Below the pieces are notes generated by a model. It was not told the origin of the DNA, did not search any database, and saw nothing but the letters and a program-made list of their open reading frames with translations. Positions 10,594 to 22,310 of a stretch of 64,000 nucleotides of DNA are shown here, piece by piece. The stretch comes from Pratylenchus scribneri. Taxonomy: Eukaryota > Nematoda > Chromadorea > Rhabditida > Pratylenchidae. Numbering within the stretch: the first letter of the stretch is position 1; each line of letters opens with the position of its first letter. Location of the stretch: NCBI GenBank assembly GCA_030063045.1, contig JAQSEB010000114.1, positions 372,001-436,000 on the forward strand, written 5' to 3'. The position numbers and the translations under genes were made by a program.

Positions 10594-13500
10594 TTATTCC
10601 GTCGCAACAAAATTCGCAGCACCGCCATTTCCGTCGATTGTTGTTGTAAAGGCATAGCACGAGCCCTGAGTCACACCGGCTTGACAATAAAAGGCTGCGT
10701 GAACAACAAAAGTGAATTCGGTGGCACCACAAATCTGAGAGCATTGTTTTTGGGAGAATAGAAGTTTGTGGTTATTGGGCAATTTGGAAATTTTGATTAA
10801 ATTATGTATGAATGATCCAATTGGTATATTTGTTGTAAAAAAAAAGTCATGGCTTTTTTACGCTAATTGCCAATCGTACCGCTAAAGAAGCATTAATCCT
10901 TGAAAACCTTTCTATGCTTAACTTTTTTTTGTATATGAAAAATCAAAATATTTTTAAGACTAAAATAAAAAAAATGTTTATGAGGCAAAACACAAATTGT
11001 TTAATAAGCAATACAAAAATTGTTTAGGAGGGACACAAATTTGTTTATGAGGCAAAAACACAAATTGCTTATAAGACAAAAACACAAATTTGTTGACGAG
11101 ACAAAAACACAACTTGTTTAATAGGGCAAAAAAAAATTGTTTTGAGGCAAACACAAATTGTTTAGGAGGGATACAAATTTGTTTAGGAGGGTAAAAACAC
11201 AAAATGTTTTTGAGGCAAAATACAAATGTTTTTTGGGCAAAACAAAAAATGTTTTTGGGGCAAAATACAAAATGTTTTTGAGGCAAAACACAAAATGTTT
11301 TTGGGGCAAAATACAAATGTTTTTTGGGCAAGACAAAAAATGTTTTTGGGGCAAAATACAAAATGTTTTTGAGGCAAAACACAAAATGTTTTTGGGGCAA
11401 AATACAAAATGTTTTTGAGGCAAAACACAAAATGTTTTTGGGGCAAAATACAAAATGTTTTTGAAGCAAAACGCAAAATGTTTTTGGGCAAAACACAAAT
11501 GATTTAGAGGCAAAACACATAATTTTTTTTTGGGGGGGGGGGGTCAAAACACAAAATGTTTATGAGGCAAAACACAAAATGTTTTTGGGGCAAAATACAA
11601 AATGTTTTTGAGGCATAACACAAAATGTTTTTGGGGCAAAATACAAAATGTTTTTGAGGCAAAACACAAAATGTTTTTGAGGCAAAATACAAAATGTTTT
11701 TGAGGCAAAACACATAATTTTTTGAGGCAAAATACAAAATGTTTTTGAGGCAAAACACAAAATGTTTATGAGGCAAAACACAAAATGTTTTTGGAGCAAT
11801 ACACAAATTGTTTTTGGAGCAAAACACAAATTGTTTTAGTGGCAAAAATACATAATTTTTTTTGGGGGGCAAAACACAAAATGTTTTTGGGGCAAAACAA
11901 AAAATGTTTTTGGGGCAAAACACAAAATGTTTTTGGGGCAATACACAAAATGTTTTAGCGGCAAAACACAAAATGTTTTAGCGGCAAAACACAAAATGTT
12001 TTTGGGGCAAAATACAAATTATTGAAAAGCATACAAAATTTTTGAGACAATACAAATTATTTTTAGAAGGCAAACATAAATTATTTAAAGGCAAAAAACA
12101 TAATTTACTTTGAGGAAAAACACAAATTATTCGGATGAAAAAAATTTATTCAAGAATATTAAGAAATATAAAATTCATAAAATTTCATTGTTTATTTTCA
12201 ATAAAATTTTAAATCCCTCTCAGAAAACTGACCACATTAACCGCTGTTCCGCCCATTGCCCTTTCGGCTGCCCATTGAATTCGACGTTTTGACGCTTCCA
12301 AATCGGTGGAAATATTCTGTAAACCGTTTGAAAAATTAGTCAGTGATTTTTGATTTAATGGGAAAAATAATAAAATATCAAATTTTTACTTAAGCTCTTC
12401 AATTTCCTTAAAAATTATAAAAATTAAAATTAATTTTTTTCCACACCTCTAAAATGGCTTTTTGCAATATTCGATTATTGCATTTTGCATCCTCCGATCC
12501 ACTTTCCAAGCCCAAATTTTCCGCGCTTAAAATTCCAAATGGCCAAGGCGCCGGCCGAATGCGAGCCCCAAATGCCAAACGATTCCTTTTATAAATGATT
12601 TTGAGCTTTTTTTTTGACGAAGGTGATACAAACCTTGTTGTGGCCAAAAACACTTTGCCGCTTGCGCGACATAATCGCTCACAATTGCAACAACAATCAT
12701 TCTAATAAGGATAGGGACTGGTTTTTAAATCGTAAGAATCGCAAAATATTTCCATATTTTATTTTTGTGAGATTTGCCCAAAGAGATTAGGGAATCTTAA
12801 AATTGGTGATTTTTGGTTTTTATATTGCATTTTACTTTAGAAAATATCTTTTAAAAATTCTCAAAATTGTTTAAAAAAATCACATGAAAACCAGGAAATA
12901 AATACTCAAAAACCTTAATTTAATAGCATTTCTCATCGAATTTTATGCATAAAATCTGCTCTGTTATTACCTTTTTATTACGAGGAATAAAAATGTGAAA
13001 TGAAGTGATTTGGGCTTCTTTAATTATCCTTAATTGTCCTAAATAAACATGTATAAGTCAAATTTTCTAAAAAAAATTCAGAAATAATCTTTTATCTCTG
13101 TGCGCAGTTTTTTAAATCTCCCAAATTAACCTACGTTTTCGACACAGTCGTAAGATTCCTAATTAATTTAAGCACTTCATAAATATATTATATATTAATA
13201 GAGCATTTTCCGTTCTTTATGATATGAATTAAATTCCAAAAAAGATAAATAGAATCTAGATCCTAGAACACAAACAGCAAACACATTGCTTCCTCAAAAG
13301 GAAGGATAAATGGAAATAATACTGCCTTTAGGGCACATGAATTCTCACTCGTCGATTAAAACAAAGGAAGGGAGAACTGTATCCAGAATACCTTGAGGGT
13401 ATTGTTTACCAATATGGTTCTGTCTTCTTTTTTTTCAAAATCTTGCAAATAACCGATAAATACAAAAAATTCTAGAAATATTTCTAAAATTTAATCCAAA

Positions 13501-15045
13501 AAATCTTCAATAAAATAGACATAAATTATTGAAAAATTTTCCACCTGAAGAGTGACCGATTGTGACGGTCGCAAGATAAGATTCGGGGATGGGGGTGGAG
13601 GCAAGGAAAGAGCGGGAATGGGTGCGGGAAAGCATCGAATTTGAGGGGGTGGTGGCATTGCAATTTCCTCACGAGGTAGAGGAATTTGCAAAATTTGACG
13701 AGGAGGAAGTGGCGTTGGGGGAGGAGGACAAGGCGCTGCAAAAATCGAAGTCAGAAATTTGATTAGATTTTAATAAAATTAGGTTAATTCTTAATGAATA
13801 AATAGCATTAATGGTAATAATTCAAACAGGCCCTTCGAATTTTCAAAATTTCAAATAATGGTACAATAATCTAATGGACTAATTAATTAAATTATTTCTT
13901 AATTTAAAAATTATTTAATAGCCATCTTTTTTATTCCTATTAAAGTGTTCTAATTTTAAAATTAATAAATAAAATTCTTTAACCTGGCCTTGGGCAAACC
14001 GGAGCCGGTGGACAAGGTTGGGGAGGAGGGCACAATGGAGGGGGTGGGCAAGCCAAAGGAGGTGGTGGCAAAAACATTGGCTTAAAATATCAAAAAAATG
14101 AAAAAAAATATTTTCTATTTTTTTACTCTTTTTGACGGTGGGGGCGGCAAAATTGGCAATCGGGATGGGAAAAATTCGGACCGAGGTGGTGGAAGACAAA
14201 ATCTGGGCATTGGCGGAGGAGGGGGCAGAGGGCAGGGAATGTTTGGAATTGGCTATGGGAAAAATTTATCATTTGAATATTAATTAATTCATAAAAATTA
14301 AATTTTAGAAATTGGCTAAAATTATTATAAAATTGAATTTTTCTAAAACTTTAAAAAATTATAAAAATTTAAAATAGATCTTTTCATTTTTACCTTTTTT
14401 TTAATTCCCTTAAAAGTTTAAAATATTATTTCAATCCTTTAATTTTTTTCAAAAATAATTTGAAATCCATAGAATAATTTCACAATCAATTTTACAATTC
14501 GAATTATTAAGACATTAATATTTATAAAAACGCAGGGGTTGCTTGACCCAATAATTAATTTTAAAAATAAAAAAATTAAATAATATTAAAATTGAAAATA
14601 AAGAAATAAATTCTGCAAACTTCTGGGCATTTTATGGTGCATGAACGGCTTCCCAAATAGAATTTAGCGCTAGTTTCTCCCGCTGCTGAGTTAGATCCCT
14701 CAAATTCGGTCAAATCTGGCACAGATTGGGATTGGGCCACCGCAATTGGTTCGCGTCCCCCATTAGCCATCACAATTGTGGGCGAATCACGTGCTCTATG
14801 AGAACAAATTTAATTAAAATATTTTATTTTGATAAAAAATTAATTTATAAATGGAGAAATTTTAAATAATTATTTTTTATAAAAAATCTTGAATATTTTT
14901 ACTTCATTATTGGTAAGACTATAGGCTCTTTTGGTTCCTTGAAGAGTCTAATTCGAGTGATTTCCTCCTCTTTCCCAATGGCAATGCTGACCAATAATTT
15001 TATAATTAAAATTGTGAAAGATATTAGAGTTAATCGCAGATTCAT
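10594..15045 (-). CDS. Secreted proline-rich ground-like domain protein
   Basis: Nine exons (15045-14903, 14795-14621, 14252-14127, 14080-13984, 13735-13545, 12701-12634, 12585-12447, 12316-12233, 10734-10594). All phases fit, giving 387 residues. Order: signal peptide (MNLRLTLISFTILIIKLLV, about 1-23); acidic region with two Cys near 99-104; a long proline-rich segment (about 107-244) with interspersed Cys (PCPPAPVCPRP); a Cys cluster (NDCCCNCERLC, 245-255); then the ground-like domain from C302: KCNNRILQKAILE, SKRRIQWAAERA, NVICGATEFTFVVHAAFYC and GSCYAFT. Ground-like proteins are nematode-specific, secreted, related to the hedgehog-related 'ground' family and usually linked to epidermis or cuticle. 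Last intron (1.5 kb) carries a satellite array. The 5' half was copied into the OATP array at 37.5 and 46.7 kb. Confidence 0.85.
10972..12130. repeat. Satellite array, about 23-bp unit, roughly 45-50 copies
   Basis: Unit of the form GGGGCAAAACACAAAATGTTTT with variation mainly in GGGG/GAGG and ACAC/ATAC. Alternating variants produce a higher-order period of about 46 in the middle. Sits wholly inside the last intron of the ground-like gene. Both-strand open frames are by-products. A related small cluster is at 57,930-58,090. Confidence 0.95.
12702..13544. other. Intron 5 of the ground-like gene
   Basis: 843 bases of AT-rich sequence without recognisable repeats or exons. The splice phases of the flanking exons (both phase 0) support reading it as one intron. 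Confidence 0.5.
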
Positions 15046-15763
15046 CCTTAATTAAATTATAATTTTTTTTTTTATACAGATGAAAATGGAAAATTTACCA
15101 CTTTATGGTTTTTATCAGTATTAAAAATTTAAAAAAAAAACCATAAAGCAATGGCTTGGTTGAATTTTATTAATAATTATCAATTTTTCCTTTTTTTAAT
15201 CAAATTAATTTTTATTCCTTTGGAAAAAACCAAATTAAAAATATATAAATTAAATTAAGAAAATAAAATCAGTTAAGTTTTATTGGATGATTTTTGATTA
15301 AAAAGGAAGGATTAATTGGTATATATTCCTCGCACTTCTTTTCCAACATCCAAAATTATTTGCTTAGATCGGCTTATTCCATAACCAAAATTTTGCCCAA
15401 GGCCATTTTCAGCGAATCCAACAAAAATCCACCCGAAACCATTTTCCTTTCCCCATTTTTCCTTAAGCACACTTGAAGGGGAGATGATTGAGTGTAGAAA
15501 AGAAGACAAAGCAAATATGCAAATGTTTTTTTTTGAGGGAAAAGAGATTTAAAAATAATTGGAAATTTATTAATAAATATTTACAAAAATAATAGTTAAA
15601 AAATAATTTTTATGTTTGAATATATTAAAAAATGTTTTTATAAATAGGAAATTTTTAATTTGTTTAAAATTAAATTTTTTTCAGATTTTTTTTTGCCCAA
15701 AAAATTTGTCTATCAAACTGGTGTGCAAATTTCTTTGGAAAAACGTTTTTGTGGCCAAGCGGA
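15046..15763. promoter_or_regulatory. Divergent promoter region of the ground-like and JTB-like genes
   Basis: 718 bases between start codons of two divergent genes. Segments of it recur in the OATP array: 15000-15180 at 36,590-36,790, and 15,390-15,540 at 42,760-42,910, including the block GCACACTTGAAGGGGA. Conservation in the copies reflects duplication, not necessarily regulation. Confidence 0.45.
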
Positions 15764-17425
15764 AAATGTTCGATTGGTGCAATCGACCAAGAATGCTTTT
15801 GCTTGTTGGCCTCCTTTTCGGGTATGAATATTTAGCTGATTGTGAGAGCCTAAAAGCAAAATCTTTTAAACTCATAAATTAATTTCACCTTTGGATTAAT
15901 AATAAAAAAATTAAATTTATTTTTAAAATGATCTAGGGAAAAACAGCTCAGAGGTGAGAATAATAAAAAATTCATAAAAAATAATTTTAAAAAATCAAAT
16001 TTAAATAAAATATTCTAATTTTCTTCTAAAATTATGAAAAATCGATCTTTATTTAAGAAGCATTTTAAATTGAAAAAAACAAAAAAAAGGAAAATTTTAA
16101 TATTTTATATGTATAAATCATAGAATTTTTCCCTTAGATGTTAATTAAAAAATTAAATTTTCTAAATAATGCTCTCCAAAATAATAATATAAAAAATTTA
16201 AAATAATAAAGAAATAAATCACATGAAAATTATGCTTAAATTTATAATTTATATTTTTATTAAAATAATGAGGAATCAATTAAAATTTATAGCTAATAAA
16301 ATTAATAAAATAATATAATTTTCAGTTGCTCTCTGTTCATTTTGCTCTTTGGTGAATATGTGGAGCAAAATCTGGGCACAAATCAATTATTCAGTCGAAA
16401 TATTGTAAGTTAATAAAAAATATATTTTAAACACATATTTTCTATTTAAATTTGCTAAATTTTTTAATTTATTTTTTGATGAAAAAAAGGAAATTAATCA
16501 TCTAATCAAAAATAATAAAAATATATTAAAAAATATTTATAGGAATCGCCGGAACCAATTTGCCCTAAAAATGTGAATCCAGCATCGACGGGAAATGTGA
16601 CGGAAATAGCAATGGAAGCACCTCTTCTCCTTCAAAATTGCCAAAAATGCAGCGATTTTGAGAGGAATGCTCTTCAAACTGGTCAATTTAAATATTTTTA
16701 ATTTAATTTAACAAAAAATATATTTGCATTTTGAAATTTTTGGTAACAAAATAAAGAAAAAATATAAAAATTATTAAAAATTAATAATATTTATACAAAC
16801 ATATGGATTAAATGAAATTGACAAATAATGAAACCCATAAATTAATGGTTTAAAACTTGAATAATAAAAATTTTTCTAATCTCTTAAATAAATTATAAAA
16901 TTTAAATAATATTTTTTAATTTTTTATATAAATTTAAGGAAATTTTGGGTATTTTGGAATTTTTAAAACAATTTCTATTTTCTATAAATGCTTTATTGCA
17001 TAAAAATGAAAATTTCAAAAAATAATTTAATTTTAGGGAATTTTATTATTCACAAAAAAAACGATTTTTAAAATATAAGATTATTTAATTATAATTTTTT
17101 ATTATAGTCCATTGCCATCCCAGCGGCTATTTCAACGCATATGCATGCCGAACAAAAAATGGTACAATCACAGTTTACAGGTAAATAGTAGAGCATTTTA
17201 GAAAATGTATTTACAAAAAAAAATTGCAGACCCTGCCTTTCTAATTCCAATGGACCAATGGGCAATGAACGAACAACTTTCTACATTTTTTCCATTGGTG
17301 CATTTTTGAGCACAGCCGCATTTTGGCAATTTATTCGTTGGCGAAAAGAATTGATCGAGGCCAGGGAATTTGGCTATCAAAGATTGGGGGGAATGGAGGG
17401 AGGAGGAAATGGTGGTGACGGATGA
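15764..17425 (+). CDS. JTB: JTB-family type I membrane protein
   Basis: Five exons: 15764-15819, 16326-16404, 16543-16681, 17108-17180 and 17230-17425. Phases fit for 180 residues (human JTB 146). The start gives a signal sequence spanning the first splice (MFDWCNRPRMLLLVGLLFG then CSLFILLFG). The extracellular part has a sequon NVT (63-65) and the JTB cysteine pattern: NCQKCSDF (C78, C81), VHCHPSGYFNAYACRTKNG, YRPCLSN. A membrane helix follows (about 131-150, FYIFSIGAFLSTAAFW) and then a short basic cytoplasmic tail (IRWRKELIEAREFGYQRLGG) ending Gly-rich. JTB is a conserved orphan receptor-like protein linked to cytokinesis and mitochondria in mammals. An alternative frame in exon 1 extends upstream but would not give a signal peptide; the ATG at 15764 is preferred. 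Confidence 0.82.
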
Positions 17426-17810
17426 ATTCGAAAAATGCAATGAAATGGCGCTGAATTTAGATATAAATTCAAATTTTTGATAATTAATACATATTTTTCG
17501 TATTCTTTTATTTTATTATTAAATTCGAAAAAATGATAAAAATTATTCCATCACATTTCACATGCTCATTATTATTGTTGAAAATAAATGAATTATTTAA
17601 ATTTATATTTTTTTTAATAAATTTTGAGTATTGTTACACATTATAATTTTTAAAAAAATTAAAAAATATTCACTTAAATTGATTACGTAAAAAATAAATT
17701 TAAAGGATGTAAAAATGGAATTTTTATTTGATTTTATTATTTATTTGTAAAAGAATGGAAAAATTTTCTAGGCAAATTAAAAAATCAAATTTATAGTACA
17801 TATTTATTTA
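17426..17810. other. AT-rich downstream region of the JTB gene
   Basis: No exon or repeat supported. Confidence 0.4.
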
Positions 17811-18070
17811 AAGGGATTTTTATGAAAAATTTAAAATAGCCAAATTATAGTTCATTCAACGCAGCTCGTCGCGTTGAATTTTTTGATAATATTGCAATAT
17901 AGACAAGTTAGTTAGAAGTCAAATACCTTACCAAGACAAACTTTTGATCATAACTTGCTTATATTGCTATATTATTCAATAAAAATGGTACCAAAAAATT
18001 CAACTCGACGAGCTGCGTTGAATGAACTATAATTTGACTATTTTAAATTTTTCACCAAAGATCCCCTTGG
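17811..18070. mobile_element. About 260-bp MITE with 70-75 bp terminal inverted repeats
   Basis: Left arm (about 17811-17893) and right arm (about 17990-18070) are inverted copies containing AAATTTAAAATAGCCAAATT and the GC-containing AACGCAGCTCGTCGCGTTG, against CAACTCGACGAGCTGCGTTG on the right. About 95 bases of unique centre. Its right arm abuts a short open frame. Confidence 0.8.
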
Positions 18071-18079
18071 TACCCCTTA

Positions 18080-18178
18080 CTATTTTTTTGCTATGCCATT
18101 TTGCCAATCATTTTTGTAACAATTTTGGCCGATTTGTTGATCGTTTTTCGGAATAAAAAGGCACAAAAACAAAAGTAA
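18080..18178 (+). CDS. Possible exon with one membrane helix and basic tail
   Basis: Frame gives LFFCYAILPIIFVTILADLL then IVFRNKKAQKQK and a stop at 18176-18178. The frame remains open into the right arm of the adjacent MITE and has no own ATG, so the 5' part may have been removed or displaced by that insertion. Resembles in layout the next entry (helix plus basic tail). Low confidence; it could be chance. Confidence 0.25.
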   Translation, partial: LFFCYAILPIIFVTILADLLIVFRNKKAQKQK

Positions 18179-18467
18179 AATAAATTAAAATATTTTCCAA
18201 TATAATAATTTTCCACATTGAAAAAAGAATCAATTCATCACATTATAATTTGGGTCGAATTTATCAAATCAATGAAAATATTTTGACAATGAATGGCCTC
18301 ATTTTGCCATTTGATTTTTGTTTCTCTCTTTTTAATTTATTTTACATAGACCATCTATATTCGTTCAATTCCAATGAGCAAAATTAATTTACAAATTGGC
18401 CATGATTGGATAAATTCGCATTTCCATTCAATTCCAAACAATTTTTGAATTCCTTCAATTTAAGTTA

Positions 18468-18617
18468 ATGCTTTTGCATGGCATTATTACAGTTTTTCTC
18501 TACATTAAATTTCTCATAAATTCGAGAAAACGACGAAAAAGGGCGCCAGAAATTAAGCCAACTAAACAACAAATAGAGGCATATTTCAGGGAATTGAAGA
18601 AACAATGGAACAAATAA
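18468..18617 (+). CDS. Candidate 49-residue single-pass membrane protein
   Basis: ATG at 18468. Peptide: hydrophobic MLLHGIITVFLYIKFLI, then NSRKRRKRAPEIKPTKQQ and an amphipathic IEAYFRELKKQWNK. The tail composition is much less A/T-driven than random frames here. AAG directly before the start (TTTAAG) could also be an acceptor, making this a terminal exon of a gene beginning near 18,370 (MSKINLQIGHDW). Family not recognised; small integral membrane proteins often look like this. Confidence 0.4.
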   Translation: MLLHGIITVFLYIKFLINSRKRRKRAPEIKPTKQQIEAYFRELKKQWNK

Positions 18618-19843
18618 AATAATAAATAAATTAAACTAATGAATTGAATTAAAAAAATTTTAATAAATTTATTCATTTTAAATCACCATTTTACAGATAA
18701 TTATGAATTTTATGATTGATGTACAATATTTTAAAAATAATTTACGAAAATCCATGTGACTAAAATAAAATTATATATTATATTTTCTCTATTATAAATT
18801 TGATTTTTTAAGAATATTTTCTGATTATATTAATGTTTTAACATTTTCGATAAAATTCTGAAAAAATATCGTGACAATGTTAAATTTGTTTTCAAATAAA
18901 TTTTATAGGAATAGCACACAATCTTTTTCAAGATAATTTATATGGGACAATTGATGGTGGAAATTTTGATGATTGATGCTTTTTATTTTGTTGTTTTCAA
19001 TAATTGGAAAAAAAATATCTAAGAAATACAAAATGCCCACGCATTAAATTAAAGACAACGAAAAAGAATTTAAATCAAAATGAAATTTCTTGTATGCGGA
19101 AATTAGCGACTTCATATTTAAAATTTGTATTGTAGTTTCTTTGAATTCATTTAATATTGTCAAATTAAAAAATATTGAAATATAAAGAAAATAGATATCA
19201 TTTTTCAATAAATCATTCTAAAAATAGCACCAAGTTTTATAATTAATATTTAATTTTTAAAAATTGGAAAAAATAGCGAAATATAAATGTTCGATATGCC
19301 AATCAGACCTAGATGGAAGTCGAATAAATTGAAAATTCTTGTCAGAATTTTTTCCTAAAATTTATAATATTTTTAAAAAGATTTTTCGGAATTAAATATT
19401 TCTATATTCGAATAAATTTTCGATTATCAAAAAAATGATCATTTTCTCAAAGAGAATTGATGTATACCTGCTGAAGCAGGTTATTCTCTACCATATTCAA
19501 TATTCATTTAATCATAAATAGGATGACAAAAAATATGCTAGATTGTTTATTATGCATAAAGATATAAATTTATTTCATGTTAAATTTTTTGTTCCATTGT
19601 CATTATTTGTTTAAAATCGGAATATTTTTTTAGTGAACATCCCTTTAAAGTGAATGTTCATTGAAACGAATGTTTTTATTTTTTTCTGACCAAAATGATA
19701 AGAAGGAAACAGCCAGCGAGCGCCATTCTGCCCAATCAACAGTGGAAAGAGAAAGGAAAAGATAGAAAAGAGAATGATAAGCGCCCCCCAAGCTATTTTC
19801 TTTTCAATAAACATTCCACCAATATTTTCAAATCCTATATTCA
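18618..19843. other. AT-rich region without supportable genes
   Basis: About 1.2 kb. The minus-strand frame at 19611-19844 directly downstream of the chemoreceptor lacks splice sites and family similarity. Confidence 0.45.
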
Positions 19844-21798
19844 CTAAAAAAATATTCCGATTGTATGCTTTTTACTGAAATAATTTTCACTTGACCGCCC
19901 GATGCTGATTGCTGACACACCACCGATTCGGCGTGGCCCCACTATCAGGAAAATCCAATTGTAATAGAGCATACAGAGCGTCAAATTCATTGAGGCCATT
20001 ACAATTGAAATGGCGTTGACATATTGATTCCACATAGCAGGAGTTATCTTAAAATGATATATTTCATCTAAATGCTTCCAATATTTATATTTTAATGTAT
20101 TTAATTTTACTACTTACATCTATCAAATTTCGAATCTGGAGAATAAATGCCGGCAATACTTCCAAAAGAATTTCGCAAATAACAGTAAATTTGACGAGTC
20201 GATTTTTCTGAAATAATTTTTCAAGAAATTCATTATTATTTTCCAAAATAAATAAGTAAAATATTTATTTTTTTAACTAATCTTTTATTACTCCCAAGTT
20301 TTTATTTTACAATTTGTTTGTCCATCTGCTTGTTTAGGCAGTAGGCACATAAAGAAAAAGACACTGGCAAAAATATCCAATCCGCCTAAAATCAATTTCA
20401 AGGTACTCTGTGGAATATAATGAAATGATGGCGATGTGAAGATTAAAGGTGGTGCACTGAGAGCTGTGTTCAAAAAAAAAATAATATTCATCTATTCGGC
20501 ATAGCAAAAGTAAAATATTTTTATATTTTGTAGAATTTTCTGCTTTTCTGGCGTAATTTTACGAATGCAAAATTATTCCATTTTTCCAAGGAAAATTCAA
20601 ATAAATTATAATGTCAATTAAAAAATTAAATGAATTACACCTCTTATTGTGAAATTTTGAGAATATGACATTTCGTGCAAAACTATTTAAAAAATTTTTT
20701 GAAAAAAAGAGAAAAAGAGTGGCATAAATTTTTTTTTGAATTGACATTATGATTTAAATGAATCTTCTTTTTAAAAAATGGAATAAATTTTTTGCTTTTA
20801 TTGTAAATTTCACTTTTGTAATTTTTATAAATATTAAAATATAAGGAGGACCATCTTGCTTTTATTTAAAAAATGCTTAGTCGGACAACTCCCTTATTGT
20901 TTTTCTTTAAAATCAAAGCGAACCTCCTTCCGAAAAGTGCCAAATTATTTATTTGTATACTTATTATTTTTAAAAGATAATTGATTACCTGTGGCCGGAT
21001 CCAATGGAATCTCAAGAATATCCCAAATTATTGCCAAAAAATAAACCAAAGGAATCAAAAGTGCCGCTCCCCAAATGTAATGTTTTTTGTAGTGCATAAA
21101 AGAAATTGGGAAACGGATGATCAAAATGCGCTCCACAGTCAACATCAATGACAAATATGGCTGTATGTATTTATAAGGGCTGGAAATGTAGTAAATCCAA
21201 ATGACAATTTTGAAATTCGTATGTAGATCAAACAGCGAGAAAGCCTAGATGAATAAAATTTATAGTATTTTATTACACTCTAATAAAATAAATTATGAAT
21301 TAATAGGAATATTTAAAAGATTCGTAGATATTAAGATGAAATTTTCGCATTAAACATTTGTTATTTACTCTTTTTTTTAATATTTATCTACATAAAAACG
21401 ATTTGATCGAAAATATAAAAATTAATTAAAAATTAATAAATTAGGTTCAAATTATCTCAATCTCAATTTGAAAATATATTATTTTTAATGTTTGCAAATA
21501 AAAATATTTAATCACCTAAAAAAATGACTCACTTTTTGCAAATATATTGCCAAGTTCAAAAACAACAGGAGAGTATGGAAGCTGAGGTATATAATTTTAT
21601 CATAGTCGAAATTTTTAGAGAGATTCGCCTAAATATTAACAAATTTCCAATTAGTAGAAGAGAAATTATTTGAAAGCAGAGAACAAGTCCAATTTGTGCA
21701 TTGTTGAGCAACAATATTGTTGTATCATTTTTTGAAGTATAATAATTATTTGGATTTGGCGAAAATGTGAGAATGGGAATTGGCGCGGATCCCATCAA
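19844..21798 (-). pseudogene. Serpentine (7TM) chemoreceptor, probably frameshifted
   Basis: Five exons: 21798-21533, 21244-20989, 20463 to about 20300, 20207-20118, 20047-19844. Helices: IGLVLCFQIISLLLIGNLLIF (TM1), IIYLSFHTLLLFLNLAIYL (TM2), KFKIVIWIYYISS and PYLSLMLTVERILIIRF (TM3 with an E-R motif where DRY lies), GAALLIPLVYFLAIIWD (TM4), TLKLILGGLDIFASVFFFMC (TM5), VICEILLEVLPAFILQI (TM6), NAISIVMASMNLTLCMLYY (TM7). Layout fits nematode chemoreceptors of the sra/srab/sre type; exact class uncertain. Exon 1 is 266 nt; one more base in the A/T run near 21,612 would restore frame between RRISLK and NFDYDK, and then all phases match. The exon 3/4 junction is also non-canonical. So either a young pseudogene or base errors. 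Confidence 0.62.
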
Positions 21799-21911
21799 CA
21801 GCAGCAGCAGGATACGGACGAAGAGTGTGTAATATTACCTAAAATATAAGATGCGTTAATTGCTTTAAAATATGAATATTCCATATTATATTGCCTATTA
21901 TTTCGAAGGAA

Positions 21912-22310
21912 GTTTTCGGACGCTAGTTACAAATATGGAGTTTTTGAAAAATTTTTTCAAAGTCATGAAATAATATACCATTCGATTCGTCTCGACGAGC
22001 GGAGCACGAATCTGCAATCGGTTTTGCATAAAACACAAAAATAAAAAACTTATAGTTGCGCAAAGGAAATACGGATTGGAACTGCTCCGGTGGGCATTTC
22101 AGAGTGGTCTCCTACGTGTGCTCCGCCTCCGCGCGACCAGACGAGTGCTTGGCTCGCTGCGCTCGCCAAGCACTCGTCCAGTTCCCGCACTTCGGCTACG
22201 CACACTACGGAGTCCACTCTTACATTCCTCCGCAGTTCCAACACATTCCAGCGAGGCTGAAAAAATTTTTTCAAAACTCCATATTTGTAATTAGTGCCAG
22301 TTTTCGCTTA
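21912..22310. mobile_element. Fold-back element with GC-rich central hairpin
   Basis: Outer arms are inverted: AAATATGGAGTTTTTGAAAA at about 21930 faces TTTTCAAAACTCCATATTT at about 22,272. The interior 22,075-22,245 is itself inverted and far richer in GC than anything nearby, with a hairpin ACGAGTGCTTGGC / GCCAAGCACTCGT at 22,141-22,178. A sub-block (CGAATCTGCAATCGG, CATAAAACAC) recurs in the 36.8-37.4 kb element. Open frames here (both strands) are artefacts of the palindrome. Confidence 0.8.

Noticed and set aside
10978..11971. Long minus-strand frames rich in CFASKTFCVLPQKHF-type repeats
   Set aside because: They are translations of the 23-bp satellite; frames are open in several registers and lie inside an intron of the ground-like gene.
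10966..12130. CRISPR-like array
   Set aside because: No unique spacers; pure tandem repeat in a eukaryotic intron. The same holds for 30,966-31,259 and 29,840-30,100.
15616..15819. Upstream extension of JTB exon 1 (KKFVYQTGVQISLEKRFC frame)
   Set aside because: It looks protein-like but joining it needs an extra 17-nt exon, and it gives no signal peptide; the ATG at 15,764 splices cleanly in phase.
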